Positions 23,378-32,960 of a stretch of DNA of 64,000 nt are shown one piece after another. The stretch spans positions 6,510,001 to 6,574,000 of the forward strand of contig NZ_CP061281.1 in assembly GCF_014621695.1 (NCBI RefSeq), in the 5' to 3' direction. Below the pieces are notes generated by a model, which searched no databases, had not been told where the DNA came from, and was given only the letters and a program-made list of their open reading frames with translations. How positions within the stretch are numbered: the first letter of the stretch is position 1; every line of letters starts with the position of its first letter. The position numbers and the translations under genes are program-made. The stretch is from Streptomyces xanthii. Lineage in GTDB: Bacteria > Actinomycetota > Actinomycetes > Streptomycetales > Streptomycetaceae.

Positions 23378-25120
23378 CTACGCGTCGTAGACGTCGGCCT
23401 TCCGCGGCGACGGGTCCTGCACCAGGCCGCTGAGCACCCCCGAGCGGTTCCCGAACTTCTCCGTGTCGACGCCGTGCTCCTTGAGGACCTTGAAGGCCGC
23501 CGCGTGCACGACCCGCAGCACCGGCGTCGCCGTGCGCAGCGCGTCGTCCGCCATGAAGCGGTGCCGCCACGGCTGGTCGGCCCAGGCGTGCCGCAGGCCG
23601 AACGGCTCGGGCAGGGCCAGCTTGCCGCCCAGGTAGTCCAGCAGCGGTGGGTACCAGGTGAGCGGGGCACGGACCGCGATCCGCACGACCTCGTCCGCGT
23701 CGATCAGCGGCAGCGTCTTCGTGGTCGTCTCCCAGAAGCGCACCGACTTGGCGATCTCCTTGGTCTTCGGCTCGGGCTTCGACGTGAACAGCGAGTTCAC
23801 CGGGCCCAGCGCGTGGCCCGTCACCTCGATGCGCAGCGTCTCGTGCAGCACCGTCACCGTGATCAGCATGGTGATGACCAACTGGCCGTCCCACAGCGTG
23901 AACTGGACGCCCAGGTAGTGGCGGTCACCGCTGCCGAACTGCTGCTCGTTGCAGATCCGCTGTATCTCGTGCGGCTTGATCCGGTACGCGTCCACGTCCG
24001 CGCCGGTCGGGCGGGAGACCGAGCCCGCCTTCTCGCCGATCGGGGTCACGATCCAGTGCTCGACCGAGGGGCGCGGGAAGCCGCCCGTGTGCAGCGTCTT
24101 GCGCTCCAGGAGCTTCAGCTGGTCGTGGATCGCGCGGACCACGTCCCAGCTGCGGAACGGGTGGATCTCCTTGTCGGGGTCGACGGAGACCAGCTCTTCC
24201 GCCAGCTGCCAGCTGCCCCAGCGCGTGCCCATGCCGAGGATGCCCTTCGGGCCGGCGTAGAACACCGCGTTCGACTGCTGCTCCGCCGAGAGGCGGGCCA
24301 GCCCCTGGCGCAGCTGCTCCGCCGCGGTCTCACCCGGGCTGCCCGGCACCGCCTCGGGGATCTTCGCGCCGATGCCGCCGCCCGACAGCAGCGCGTCCCA
24401 CCGCTCGCGCAGGTCCTTCGCCGTGCGCTCGCAGACCTGCCGCGCCCACAGCCCGCCGACGACGGGCACCACGAAGGAGGCGCGCAGGTACCAGGCCCAG
24501 CCGCCGGCGAACGGCAGCTTGAGCAGCACGATGACGACGGCCACCCCGACGACCGCCATCAGGGCCGTCGTCAGCGCCGCCGTGCCGCGGACCTTGCGCT
24601 CCTTGTTCCGCGCCTCGGTCTTCGCCGCCCCGGCCGAGGCGTCCTTGGTCGCCTTCTCGGCGGCCGCCACCTTGTTGTTGCTCGTACGGCGGAGCTGGAA
24701 GGCGATCAGCCACAGCACGAACCCGGGCAGGAACACGAGGCCGAACAGCACCGTGATCAGGGTCAGCAGCGCGTCCCGCTGGCGGCGGATCCGGGTCGCC
24801 GCGAGGCAGTGCTCCACCACGACCTGCGGCTCCGTGCCGAAGGACTGGATCAGCGGCTTGCGGCCGCCGCCGAGCATCCGGACCTGGACCGCGCGCGAGA
24901 AGGCCTCACCCAGATTCGGCGCGAACAGCGACCAGGCGCCCTTCTTCACCTCGGACTTGTGCCACTCGTTGTTCGCGTCCTCGATCTTCGCGGCCGGGTC
25001 GTCCCGGTACGCGGCCGAGGCGATGGCGAACGTCGCCGCGGTCTGCCCCGCCGAACCCTGCAGGGGGACCTGTGCCCCCGGCCTGAAATCGAACGCGTCG
25101 TCCGCCACTGCCGCCCCCAT
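23378..25120 (-). CDS. Unknown membrane protein with two hydrophobic regions
   Basis: The protein has 580 residues from ATG 25120; GTG codons at 25123 and 25108 are alternatives, the latter having GGGGGCGG upstream. A soluble N-terminus is followed by hydrophobic segments at about 115-137, 182-200 and 206-223, with a basic loop rich in Lys/Glu/Ala between the first two. A large C-terminal part (about 235-580) holds GIGAKIPEAVPGSPG, RWGSWQLAEELVSVD and QFTLWDGQLVITMLITVTVL, a beta-rich region. No enzyme motif is recognised. It is the next gene upstream-inward of the EF-G-like gene, same strand, 190 bases apart. Confidence 0.65.
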   Translation of the reverse strand: MGAAVADDAFDFRPGAQVPLQGSAGQTAATFAIASAAYRDDPAAKIEDANNEWHKSEVKKGAWSLFAPNLGEAFSRAVQVRMLGGGRKPLIQSFGTEPQVVVEHCLAATRIRRQRDALLTLITVLFGLVFLPGFVLWLIAFQLRRTSNNKVAAAEKATKDASAGAAKTEARNKERKVRGTAALTTALMAVVGVAVVIVLLKLPFAGGWAWYLRASFVVPVVGGLWARQVCERTAKDLRERWDALLSGGGIGAKIPEAVPGSPGETAAEQLRQGLARLSAEQQSNAVFYAGPKGILGMGTRWGSWQLAEELVSVDPDKEIHPFRSWDVVRAIHDQLKLLERKTLHTGGFPRPSVEHWIVTPIGEKAGSVSRPTGADVDAYRIKPHEIQRICNEQQFGSGDRHYLGVQFTLWDGQLVITMLITVTVLHETLRIEVTGHALGPVNSLFTSKPEPKTKEIAKSVRFWETTTKTLPLIDADEVVRIAVRAPLTWYPPLLDYLGGKLALPEPFGLRHAWADQPWRHRFMADDALRTATPVLRVVHAAAFKVLKEHGVDTEKFGNRSGVLSGLVQDPSPRKADVYDA

Positions 25121-25310
25121 CACCGCACGTCGCTGCTGCTGCGGCTCTTCCCGACTTCCTTGCCCCGCACACCTGTTGATCAGTTGATCGTCCTGATCCT
25201 ATTGATCGTCGACCAGCGTAACGGCCGCCACCGACATCCGTCCCGGCAAGCCGGACGCCGGTGGCCGCACCGGGGGCACGGGGGCGCACGCCCCCGCACG
25301 ACGGGCCCAA

Positions 25311-27509
25311 CTACGCGGTGTCCGCGGCCTGTTCCCTGATCCGCTCGCCGATGTGGGCCGGCATCGGCTCGTGCCGGGCGTAGCTGCGGCTGAACCGCGC
25401 CGTGCCGTGCGACAGGGAGCGCAGATCGACGGCGTAGCGCCCGATCTCGATCTCCGGCACCTCGGCCCGTACGAGGGTCCGGCCGCCCGGCGCCTGCTCG
25501 GTGCCGACGACGCGGCCGCGCCGCCCGGACAGATCGCTCATCACCGCGCCCACGAAGTCGTCGCTGACGAGTACCTGGACCTCGGACACCGGTTCGAGGA
25601 GATGGATCGTGGCGTCGGCCGCCGCCTCGCGCAGCGCCAGCGCGCCCGCCGTCTGGAACGCGGCGTCCGAGGAGTCCACCGAGTGCGCCTTGCCGTCGAG
25701 CAGCGTGACCCGTACGTCGATCAGCGGGTACCCGGCCGCGACGCCCTTGGCCGCCTGGGCCCGTACACCCTTCTCCACCGACGGGATGAACTGGCGCGGG
25801 ACGGAGCCGCCGACGACCTTGTCGACGAACTCGATGCCCGAACCGTTCGGCAGCGGCTCCACCTCGATCTCGCAGATCGCGTACTGACCGTGCCCGCCGG
25901 ACTGCTTGACGTGCCGCCCCCGGCCCGCGGCCCGGTCCGCGAACGTCTCGCGCAGCGACACCTTGTGCGGGACCACGTCGACCTGCACCCCGTACCGCGC
26001 CGACAGCCGCTCCAGGGCGACGTCCGCGTGCGCCTCGCCCAGACACCACAGCACCACCTGGTGGGTGTCCGGGTTCTGCTCCAGCCGCATCGTCGGGTCC
26101 TCCGCCGCGAGCCGCGCCAGGCCCTGCGACAGCTTGTCCTCGTCGGCCTTGCTGTGCGCCTGGATCGCCAGCGGCAGCAGCGGGTCCGGCATCTCCCACG
26201 GCGCCATCAACAGCGGGTCGTCCTTCGCCGAGATCGTGTCGCCGGTCTCCGCCCGGCCCAGCTTCGCCACGCACGCCAGGTCACCGGCGATGCAGTGCGA
26301 CAGCGGCCGCTGCTGCTTGCCGAAGGGGACCGACAGGGCGCCGACCCGCTCGTCCACGTCGTGGTCCTCGTGCCCGCGGTCGGTGAGCCCGTGCCCCGAC
26401 ACGTGCACCGTCTCGTCCGGGCGCAGGGTGCCCGAGAACACCCGTACGAGCGAGACACGGCCCACGTAGGGGTCCGAGGCCGTCTTCACGACCTCGGCGA
26501 CCAGCGGGCCGTCCGGGTCGCAGACCGGGATCGTGCGGGGCGCGCCGTCCGGCGTGGTCACGGTCGGGGCCTCGCGCTCCAGCGGGGTCGGGAAGCCGCC
26601 CGTGACCAGCTCCAGGAGCTCGACCGTGCCGATGCCCTGGCGGGCGCCCTCCGGGGCGGGGGCCGCTGCGAGGACGGGGTGGAAGGTGCCGCGCGCGACG
26701 GCCCGCTCCAGGTCGTCGACGAGCGTCTTGAAGTCGATCTCCTCGCCGCCCAGGTAGCGGTCCATGAGGGTCTCGTCCTCGCTCTCGGCGATGATCCCCT
26801 CGATGAGCCGGCCGCGCGCCTCCTGGAGGCCCGGCACCTGGCCGGCGTCCGGCGGCGACTCCTCCAGCGCGCCCGACGCGTAGGCGTGGATCCGCTGCGA
26901 CAGGAGCCCGATCAGGCCGGTCACGGGGGAGTGGCCGTCCGGGGTGCGCTCGCCGTGCAGCGGCAGATACAGCGGCAGCACGGCGTCGGGGTCGTCGCCC
27001 CCGAAGGCCTCGGCGCACACCCGGGTCGTCTCCTCGAAGTCGGCCCGCGCCGCCTCCAGGTGCGTCACCACGATGGCCCGCGGCATGCCGACGGCCGCGC
27101 ACTCCTCCCACACCGCGCGCGTGGCGCCGTCCACCCCGTCCGCCGCCGAGACGACGAAGAGGGCCGCGTCCGCAGCGCGCAGACCGGCCCTCAGCTCCCC
27201 GACGAAATCCGCGTATCCGGGGGTGTCCAGAAGATTGATCTTGCAGCCGCCCCAGTCGACCGGGACGAGCGAGAGCTGCACCGAGCGCTGCCGGCGCCGT
27301 TCGATGTCGTCGTAGTCCGAGACGCACGTGCCGTCCTCGACGCGGCCCGCGCGGTTGACCGCCCCCGCCGTGAGCGCGAGGGCCTCCACCAGCGTCGTCT
27401 TGCCGGAGCCGCTGGGGCCGACCAGCACCACATTGCGCACGTCCGAGGGCCGGTCGGCCGTAGCCGCCCTGCCGGCGGCCCCGGGATGTGTGTTCGCCTT
27501 GTCAGCCAT
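25311..27509 (-). CDS. Elongation factor G-like GTPase (EF-G2 type)
   Basis: The protein has 732 residues from ATG 27509 with GGGAGG 8-9 bases upstream. It keeps EF-G domain order: G domain, domain II, III, IV (GHGQYAICEIEVEPL) and V. G1 is GPSGSGKTT and G3 DTPGYAD, but the guanine-specifying NKxD motif is replaced by VVTHLEAARAD, and switch I is divergent. These features mark the EF-G2/FusA2 paralogues rather than the translocase FusA. The role of EF-G2 in actinobacteria is not settled. It is divergent from pgsA and may take part in ribosome function under special conditions (inference). Confidence 0.85.
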   Translation of the reverse strand: MADKANTHPGAAGRAATADRPSDVRNVVLVGPSGSGKTTLVEALALTAGAVNRAGRVEDGTCVSDYDDIERRRQRSVQLSLVPVDWGGCKINLLDTPGYADFVGELRAGLRAADAALFVVSAADGVDGATRAVWEECAAVGMPRAIVVTHLEAARADFEETTRVCAEAFGGDDPDAVLPLYLPLHGERTPDGHSPVTGLIGLLSQRIHAYASGALEESPPDAGQVPGLQEARGRLIEGIIAESEDETLMDRYLGGEEIDFKTLVDDLERAVARGTFHPVLAAAPAPEGARQGIGTVELLELVTGGFPTPLEREAPTVTTPDGAPRTIPVCDPDGPLVAEVVKTASDPYVGRVSLVRVFSGTLRPDETVHVSGHGLTDRGHEDHDVDERVGALSVPFGKQQRPLSHCIAGDLACVAKLGRAETGDTISAKDDPLLMAPWEMPDPLLPLAIQAHSKADEDKLSQGLARLAAEDPTMRLEQNPDTHQVVLWCLGEAHADVALERLSARYGVQVDVVPHKVSLRETFADRAAGRGRHVKQSGGHGQYAICEIEVEPLPNGSGIEFVDKVVGGSVPRQFIPSVEKGVRAQAAKGVAAGYPLIDVRVTLLDGKAHSVDSSDAAFQTAGALALREAAADATIHLLEPVSEVQVLVSDDFVGAVMSDLSGRRGRVVGTEQAPGGRTLVRAEVPEIEIGRYAVDLRSLSHGTARFSRSYARHEPMPAHIGERIREQAADTA

Positions 27510-27782
27510 GTCCCTTGCCTCCCGGTTCGCATCCACGGTGTGGGGGCCCCGTCGGGGCCTGTGGAAGTGCGGCAGGCGGACACGCGAACCCGCGTGTGAG
27601 AGGCGGCTCCGGCGACGCCCGCGGTGTCTTCGAGCTTTGCACTCGTGTCACCGTGCGTCCATACGTCGTACGGGATCCCACGCGCGCGTGGTGGCCCGAC
27701 GGCCGTGGCGGCGGGTGCGTGGCTACGATGGGCCAGCCGGTGGCCAGAGGGGCCGCACGGCCACCGACCCCTCGGGAAGGCC

Positions 27783-28445
27783 ATGCTGAACAAGTACGCG
27801 CGTGCATTCTTCACGCGTGTCCTCACACCGTTCGCCGCGTTTCTCATCCGTCGCGGGGTCAGTCCCGACACGGTCACGCTCCTCGGCACCGCCGGGGTGG
27901 TGGCGGGCGCGCTGGTCTTCTACCCGCGCGGGGAGTTCTTCTGGGGCACGGTCGTCATCACGCTGTTCGTCTTCTCGGACCTCGTGGACGGCAACATGGC
28001 GCGCCAGCTCGGCCGCTCCAGCCGCTGGGGCGCCTTCCTCGACTCGACGCTCGACCGGGTCGCCGACAGCGCCATCTTCGGCGGCCTCGCGCTCTGGTAC
28101 GCGGGCGGCGGCGACGACAACGCGCTGTGCGCCGTCTCGATCTTCTGCCTCGCCAGCGGCCAGGTCGTCTCGTACACGAAGGCCCGTGGAGAATCGATCG
28201 GCCTGCCGGTCGCGGTCAACGGTCTGGTGGAGCGCGCCGAGCGGCTCGTCATCTCGCTCGTCGCCGCCGGCTTCGCCGGTCTGCACAAGTTCGGTGTGCC
28301 CGGCATCCAGTACCTGCTGCCCGTCGCCCTGTGGATCGTCGCTGCCGGCAGCCTGGTCACGCTGATCCAGCGCGTGGTCACCGTTCGCCGCGAGTCCGCC
28401 GAGGCCGACGCCGCGGCCGCCGCCCAGGAGGAGACCGCCTCGTGA
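27783..28445 (+). CDS. pgsA: Phosphatidylinositol phosphate synthase (CDP-alcohol phosphatidyltransferase)
   Basis: The protein has 220 residues with six hydrophobic segments. The signature D(x2)DG(x2)AR(x8)G(x3)D(x3)D is present from about 67: DLVDGNMARQLG then RWGAFLDSTLDR. The enzyme joins CDP-diacylglycerol and inositol-1-phosphate at the inner membrane face to make the PI precursor of PIMs. The reading as PI-phosphate synthase rather than PG-phosphate synthase rests on the two following PIM genes. The stop overlaps the next GTG (GTGA), so it is translationally coupled. Confidence 0.88.
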   Translation: MLNKYARAFFTRVLTPFAAFLIRRGVSPDTVTLLGTAGVVAGALVFYPRGEFFWGTVVITLFVFSDLVDGNMARQLGRSSRWGAFLDSTLDRVADSAIFGGLALWYAGGGDDNALCAVSIFCLASGQVVSYTKARGESIGLPVAVNGLVERAERLVISLVAAGFAGLHKFGVPGIQYLLPVALWIVAAGSLVTLIQRVVTVRRESAEADAAAAAQEETAS

Positions 28446-29365
28446 GCGGCGTGCAGGAACGGATCACCGACGCGCTCTACGGGCTCGGCTGGGGCACGGT
28501 CAAGAAGCTGCCCGAGCCGGTCGCGAACCGCTTGGGCCGCACCATCGCCGACGCCGTCTGGCGCAAGCGAGGCAAGGGCGTGCTGCGCCTGGAGTCGAAC
28601 CTCGCGCGCGTGGTGCCCGACGCCACGCCGCAGCGGCTTCGGCAGCTCTCCAGGGCGGGCATGCGCTCGTACCTGCGCTACTGGATGGAGTCCTTCCGGC
28701 TTCCCGCCTGGAGCAAGGACCGTATCCGCGAGGGCTTCACCCCGCAGGACGTGCACCACCTGACCGACGGGCTCGCCTCCGACAAGGGCGTCATCCTCGC
28801 CCTGCCCCACATGGGCAACTACGACCTCGCCGGGGCCTGGGTCACCACGAAGCTGGAGACCCCGTTCACGACGGTCGCCGAGCGCCTCAAGCCCGAGACC
28901 CTCTACGACCGCTTCGTCGCCTACCGCGAGGGCCTCGGCATGGAGGTCCTCCCGCACACCGGCGGCGCCGCGTTCGGCACCCTCGCCCGGCGGCTGCGCG
29001 ACGGCGGCCTCGTCTGCCTGGTCGCCGACCGCGACCTGTCCGCCGCCGGCGTCGAGGTGAAGTTCTTCGGCGAGACCACGCGCATGCCCGCCGGGCCCGC
29101 CCTGCTCGCTCAGCAGACCGGCGCCCTGCTGCTGCCCGTGACGCTCTGGTACGACGGCTCGCCGATCATGAGGGGCCGGGTCCATCCGCCGATCGACGTG
29201 CCCGAGACAGGTACCCGCGCCGAAAAGACGTCTGTGATGACACAGGCGCTGGCCGATGCCTTCGCCACCGGGATCGCGGACCATCCGGAGGACTGGCACA
29301 TGCTGCAGCGTCTGTGGCTCTCGGACCTGGACCCCGCCAAGAACCCCGAGGAGCGGCCGGCGTGA
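28442..29365 (+). CDS. Phosphatidylinositol mannoside acyltransferase
   Basis: The protein has 307 residues of the LpxL/HtrB acyltransferase type: NLARVVPDATPQRLRQLSRA, catalytic HMGNYD (HxxxxD) near residue 121, and DRDLSAAGVEVKFFGE with MPAGPALLAQQTGALLLPV. It should transfer a palmitoyl-type chain to PIM at the cytoplasmic membrane face. GTG 28442 overlaps the pgsA stop and its own stop overlaps the next GTG at 29362, so the three genes are tightly coupled. The equivalent mycobacterial gene is PatA/Rv2611c. Confidence 0.87.
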   Translation: MSGVQERITDALYGLGWGTVKKLPEPVANRLGRTIADAVWRKRGKGVLRLESNLARVVPDATPQRLRQLSRAGMRSYLRYWMESFRLPAWSKDRIREGFTPQDVHHLTDGLASDKGVILALPHMGNYDLAGAWVTTKLETPFTTVAERLKPETLYDRFVAYREGLGMEVLPHTGGAAFGTLARRLRDGGLVCLVADRDLSAAGVEVKFFGETTRMPAGPALLAQQTGALLLPVTLWYDGSPIMRGRVHPPIDVPETGTRAEKTSVMTQALADAFATGIADHPEDWHMLQRLWLSDLDPAKNPEERPA

Positions 29366-30522
29366 AGATCGGAATCGTCTGCCCGTACTCCTGGGACGTG
29401 CCGGGCGGCGTCCAGTTCCACATCCGCGACCTCGCGGAGCACCTGACCGCGCTCGGCCACGAGGTCTCCGTTCTCGCCCCCGCCGACGACGACACCCCGC
29501 TGCCGCCCTACGTGGTGTCCGCGGGCCGCGCCGTGCCCGTGCCCTACAACGGCTCGGTGGCCCGCCTGAACTTCGGCTTCCTCAGCGCCGCACGCGTGCG
29601 GCGCTGGCTCCACGACGGCACCTTCGACGTCATCCACATCCACGAACCGACGTCCCCGTCGCTCGGTCTGCTCACCTGCTGGGCCGCCCAGGGCCCGATC
29701 GTCGCCACGTTCCACACGTCGAACCCCCGCTCGCGTGCCATGATCGCCGCCTACCCGATCCTGCAGCCCGCCCTGGAGAAGATCAGCGCGCGCATCGCCG
29801 TCTCCGAGTACGCGCGCCGCACCCTCGTCGAGCACCTCGGCGGCGACGCGGTCGTCATCCCGAACGGCGTCGACGTCGACTTCTTCGCCCGGGCCGAGCC
29901 GAAGGCCGAGTGGCAGGGCGACACGATCGGCTTCATCGGGCGCATCGACGAGCCCCGCAAGGGCCTGCCGGTCCTCATGAAGGCGCTGCCCAGGATCCTC
30001 ACCGAGCGGCCGCAGACCCGTCTCCTGGTCGCCGGCCGCGGCGACGAGGAGGAGGCCGTCGCCTCGCTCCCGCGCGAGATGCGCTCCCGCGTCGAGTTCC
30101 TCGGCATGGTCAGCGACGAGGACAAGGCCCGACTGCTGCGCAGCGTCGACGTGTACGTCGCCCCGAACACCGGCGGCGAGAGCTTCGGCATCATCCTCGT
30201 CGAGGCCATGTCGGCGGGCGCGCCCGTGCTCGCCTCCGACCTCGACGCCTTCGCCCAGGTCCTCGACCAGGGCACGGCCGGAGAGCTCTTCGCCAACGAG
30301 AACGCCGACGACCTGGCCGCCGCCGCCCTGCGCCTGCTCGCCGACCCCGAGCGCCGCACCGAGCTGCGCGAGCGCGGCAGCAAGCACGTGCGCCGCTTCG
30401 ACTGGTCGACCGTCGGCGCCGACATCCTCTCCGTCTACGAGACCGTCACCCAGGGGGCCGCGGCCGTCGCCACCGACGAACGCACCGGCCTGCGCGCCCG
30501 CTTCGGCCTCGCCCGCGACTAG
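29362..30522 (+). CDS. pimA: PimA-type GT4 phosphatidylinositol alpha-mannosyltransferase
   Basis: The protein has 386 residues. The N-terminal Rossmann domain starts VKIGIVCPYSWDVPGGVQFH with the glycine-rich acceptor loop. The C-terminal domain has GFIGRIDEPRKGLPVLMKAL for nucleotide-sugar binding, and PNTGGESFGIILVEAMSAG with the E-x7-E motif of GT-B retaining enzymes. It should move mannose from GDP-mannose to PI at the inner membrane leaflet. Start GTG overlaps the preceding stop (GTGA). Placement after PI synthase and acyltransferase supports this over other GT4 roles. Confidence 0.87.
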   Translation: MKIGIVCPYSWDVPGGVQFHIRDLAEHLTALGHEVSVLAPADDDTPLPPYVVSAGRAVPVPYNGSVARLNFGFLSAARVRRWLHDGTFDVIHIHEPTSPSLGLLTCWAAQGPIVATFHTSNPRSRAMIAAYPILQPALEKISARIAVSEYARRTLVEHLGGDAVVIPNGVDVDFFARAEPKAEWQGDTIGFIGRIDEPRKGLPVLMKALPRILTERPQTRLLVAGRGDEEEAVASLPREMRSRVEFLGMVSDEDKARLLRSVDVYVAPNTGGESFGIILVEAMSAGAPVLASDLDAFAQVLDQGTAGELFANENADDLAAAALRLLADPERRTELRERGSKHVRRFDWSTVGADILSVYETVTQGAAAVATDERTGLRARFGLARD

Positions 30523-30667
30523 GGCCTTTCTTTCGGATCCGGCTGGGCTCGCGGGGCGTAGGACCCTGTCCGCCGATTCCCTTCTGCTTCGGGCGACGAA
30601 GGGGAGGGTCGGACAGGCCCCACCCGCGGGCCGGGGCGGCGGCCCCGCGACGGTAGCCTTGCCGCCC

Positions 30668-31213
30668 GTGACCGTCACCCTGATCTGGATCGCCGTAGCC
30701 CTCTTCGCGATCGGCCTCTACCTCAGCTGGACCGCGGGCCGGCTCGACCGCCTGCACGCCCGGATCGACGCGGCCCGCGCCGCACTCGACGCCCAGCTCC
30801 TGCGCCGCGCCTCCGTCGCCCAGGAACTGGCCACCTCCGGAGTGCTCGACCCGGCCGCCTCGATCGTCCTCTACGAGGCCGCGCACGCGGCACGCCAGGC
30901 GGAGGAGGAGCAGCGCGAGGTCGCCGAGAGCGAGCTCAGCCAGGCGCTGCGCGCGGTCTTCGGGGAGGCCGACCAGGTCGAGGAGGTCCGGGCCGCCCCG
31001 GGCGGTGAGGAGGCCGCCGAGGAGCTCGCCCAGGCGGTGCGCCGGGTGCCCATGGCCCGCCGCTTCCACAACGACGCCGTACGGGCCGCACGCGCGCTGC
31101 GCCGGCACCGCAAGGTCCGCTGGTTCCGGCTGGCCGGACACGCCCCGTTCCCCATGGCCTTCGAGATGGACGACGTGCCGCCGACGGCCCTCGCGGACCG
31201 GGCCACCACATAG
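30668..31213 (+). CDS. LemA-like membrane protein
   Basis: The protein has 181 residues. An N-terminal membrane helix (LIWIAVALFAIGLYLSW) is followed by a helical region with RLDRLHARIDAARAALDAQL and RRASVAQELATSG, then the end ARRFHNDAVRAARALRR with PFPMAFEMDD. The pattern N-terminal anchor, RxxxxAxxxLDxxLxRR and FHNDAV resembles LemA family proteins. GTG 30668 has TAGCCT 8 bases before it, so it is probably leaderless. It follows the PIM genes, in the position of the mycobacterial membrane/NUDIX gene, but has no NUDIX box. Function unknown. Confidence 0.6.
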   Translation: MTVTLIWIAVALFAIGLYLSWTAGRLDRLHARIDAARAALDAQLLRRASVAQELATSGVLDPAASIVLYEAAHAARQAEEEQREVAESELSQALRAVFGEADQVEEVRAAPGGEEAAEELAQAVRRVPMARRFHNDAVRAARALRRHRKVRWFRLAGHAPFPMAFEMDDVPPTALADRATT

Positions 31214-31393
31214 CTCCCGCAGGCCATGATCACGGTCCACCACCTGGATCGCAGGCCAAAAGGAGCCACCGCCTCCCTATTGGCCCTTGTAGTGGCCTGG
31301 GGCACAGATGTTTCCTCGGTGCAGCACAAGCGCGCAGCAGCACGCACGTGCGGCAACAGACCCTCTTCACTGAGTTCACCGAGCGAGGTCCCC

Positions 31394-32299
31394 GTGTCCA
31401 CTGTCGAAAACCAGGCTCCCGCCACCGGCACCGCCCGCGTCAAGCGCGGCATGGCCGAGCAGCTCAAGGGCGGCGTGATCATGGACGTCGTCAACGCCGA
31501 GCAGGCGAAGATCGCCGAGGACGCGGGCGCCGTGGCCGTCATGGCCCTCGAGCGGGTCCCGGCGGACATCCGCAAGGACGGCGGCGTGGCCCGCATGTCG
31601 GACCCGAACATGATCGAGGAGATCATCGAGGCCGTCTCGATCCCGGTGATGGCCAAGTCCCGCATCGGCCACTTCGTCGAGGCCCAGATCCTCCAGTCGC
31701 TCGGCGTGGACTACATCGACGAGTCCGAGGTCCTCACCCCGGCCGACGAGGTCAACCACAGCGACAAGTTCGCCTTCACGACCCCCTTCGTCTGTGGCGC
31801 CACCAACCTGGGCGAGGCCCTGCGCCGCATCGCCGAGGGCGCGGCCATGATCCGCTCCAAGGGCGAGGCCGGCACCGGCAACGTGGTCGAGGCCGTCCGC
31901 CACATGCGCCAGATCAAGAACGAGATCGCCCGCCTGCGCGGCTTCGACAACAACGAGCTGTACGCCGCCGCCAAGGAGCTGCGCGCCCCGTACGAGCTCG
32001 TCAAGGAGGTCGCCGAGCTCGGCAAGCTCCCCGTCGTGCTGTTCTCCGCCGGTGGCGTCGCCACCCCCGCCGACGCCGCGCTGATGCGCCAGCTCGGCGC
32101 CGAGGGCGTCTTCGTCGGCTCCGGCATCTTCAAGTCCGGCGACCCGGCCAAGCGCGCCGCCGCCATCGTGAAGGCCACCACCTTCTACGACGACCCGAAG
32201 ATCATCGCGGACGCGTCCCGCAACCTGGGCGAGGCCATGGTCGGCATCAACTGCGACACCCTCCCCGAGACCGAGCGCTACGCGAACCGAGGCTGGTAA
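31394..32299 (+). CDS. pdxS: Pyridoxal 5'-phosphate synthase, PdxS subunit
   Basis: The protein has 301 residues from GTG 31394, preceded by GCGAGG. It is a TIM barrel with [19 protein letters not shown], catalytic Lys in [15 protein letters not shown], and SEVLTPADE and [18 protein letters not shown]. PdxS condenses ribose 5-phosphate, glyceraldehyde 3-phosphate and ammonia to PLP as a dodecamer. Ammonia comes from PdxT, whose gene starts 6 bases after this stop. Confidence 0.97.
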   Translation: MSTVENQAPATGTARVKRGMAEQLKGGVIMDVVNAEQAKIAEDAGAVAVMALERVPADIRKDGGVARMSDPNMIEEIIEAVSIPVMAKSRIGHFVEAQILQSLGVDYIDESEVLTPADEVNHSDKFAFTTPFVCGATNLGEALRRIAEGAAMIRSKGEAGTGNVVEAVRHMRQIKNEIARLRGFDNNELYAAAKELRAPYELVKEVAELGKLPVVLFSAGGVATPADAALMRQLGAEGVFVGSGIFKSGDPAKRAAAIVKATTFYDDPKIIADASRNLGEAMVGINCDTLPETERYANRGW

Positions 32300-32305
32300 G
32301 CACCC

Positions 32306-32911
32306 ATGAACACCCCCGTCATCGGCGTCCTGGCGCTCCAGGGCGACGTACGGGAGCACCTCATCGCCCTGGCCGCGGCGGACGCCGTGGCCAGGCCGGT
32401 GCGGCGCCCCGAGGAACTGGCCGAGGTCGACGGCCTGATCATCCCCGGCGGTGAGTCGACCACCATCTCCAAGCTGGCCCACCTCTTCGGCCTGATGGAG
32501 CCGCTCCGCGCGCGCGTGCACGCCGGAATGCCCGTCTACGGCACCTGCGCCGGCATGATCATGCTCGCCGACAAGATCCTCGACCCGCGCTCGGGCCAGG
32601 AGACGATCGGCGGCATCGACATGATCGTGCGCCGCAACGCCTTCGGACGGCAGAACGAGTCCTTCGAGGCAGCGGTGGCCGTCCAGGGTGTCGAGGGCGC
32701 ACCGGTGGAGGGCGTCTTCATCCGCGCCCCCTGGGTGGAGTCCGTCGGCGCCTCGACCGAGGTGCTCGCCGAGCACGAGGGACACATCGTCGCCGTACGC
32801 CAGGGCAACGCCCTCGCGACGTCCTTCCACCCCGAGCTCACCGGCGACCACCGGCTCCACGGCCTTTTCGTGGACATGGTCCGGGGCAAGGACGCGCCGG
32901 GTTCCTTGTAG
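32306..32911 (+). CDS. pdxT: Pyridoxal 5'-phosphate synthase glutaminase, PdxT subunit
   Basis: The protein has 201 residues. Class I glutamine amidotransferase features: [14 protein letters not shown], oxyanion [11 protein letters not shown], nucleophile Cys in [10 protein letters not shown] near residue 80, and catalytic His/Glu in [14 protein letters not shown]. It releases ammonia from glutamine and channels it into PdxS. The six-base spacing to pdxS indicates one operon; a 49-base gap leads to yebC. Confidence 0.96.
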   Translation: MNTPVIGVLALQGDVREHLIALAAADAVARPVRRPEELAEVDGLIIPGGESTTISKLAHLFGLMEPLRARVHAGMPVYGTCAGMIMLADKILDPRSGQETIGGIDMIVRRNAFGRQNESFEAAVAVQGVEGAPVEGVFIRAPWVESVGASTEVLAEHEGHIVAVRQGNALATSFHPELTGDHRLHGLFVDMVRGKDAPGSL

Positions 32912-32960
32912 GATCTCTGGCGTTCGTTATTGAGGTTGGTTACGCGAAGGAGACAGGCAG

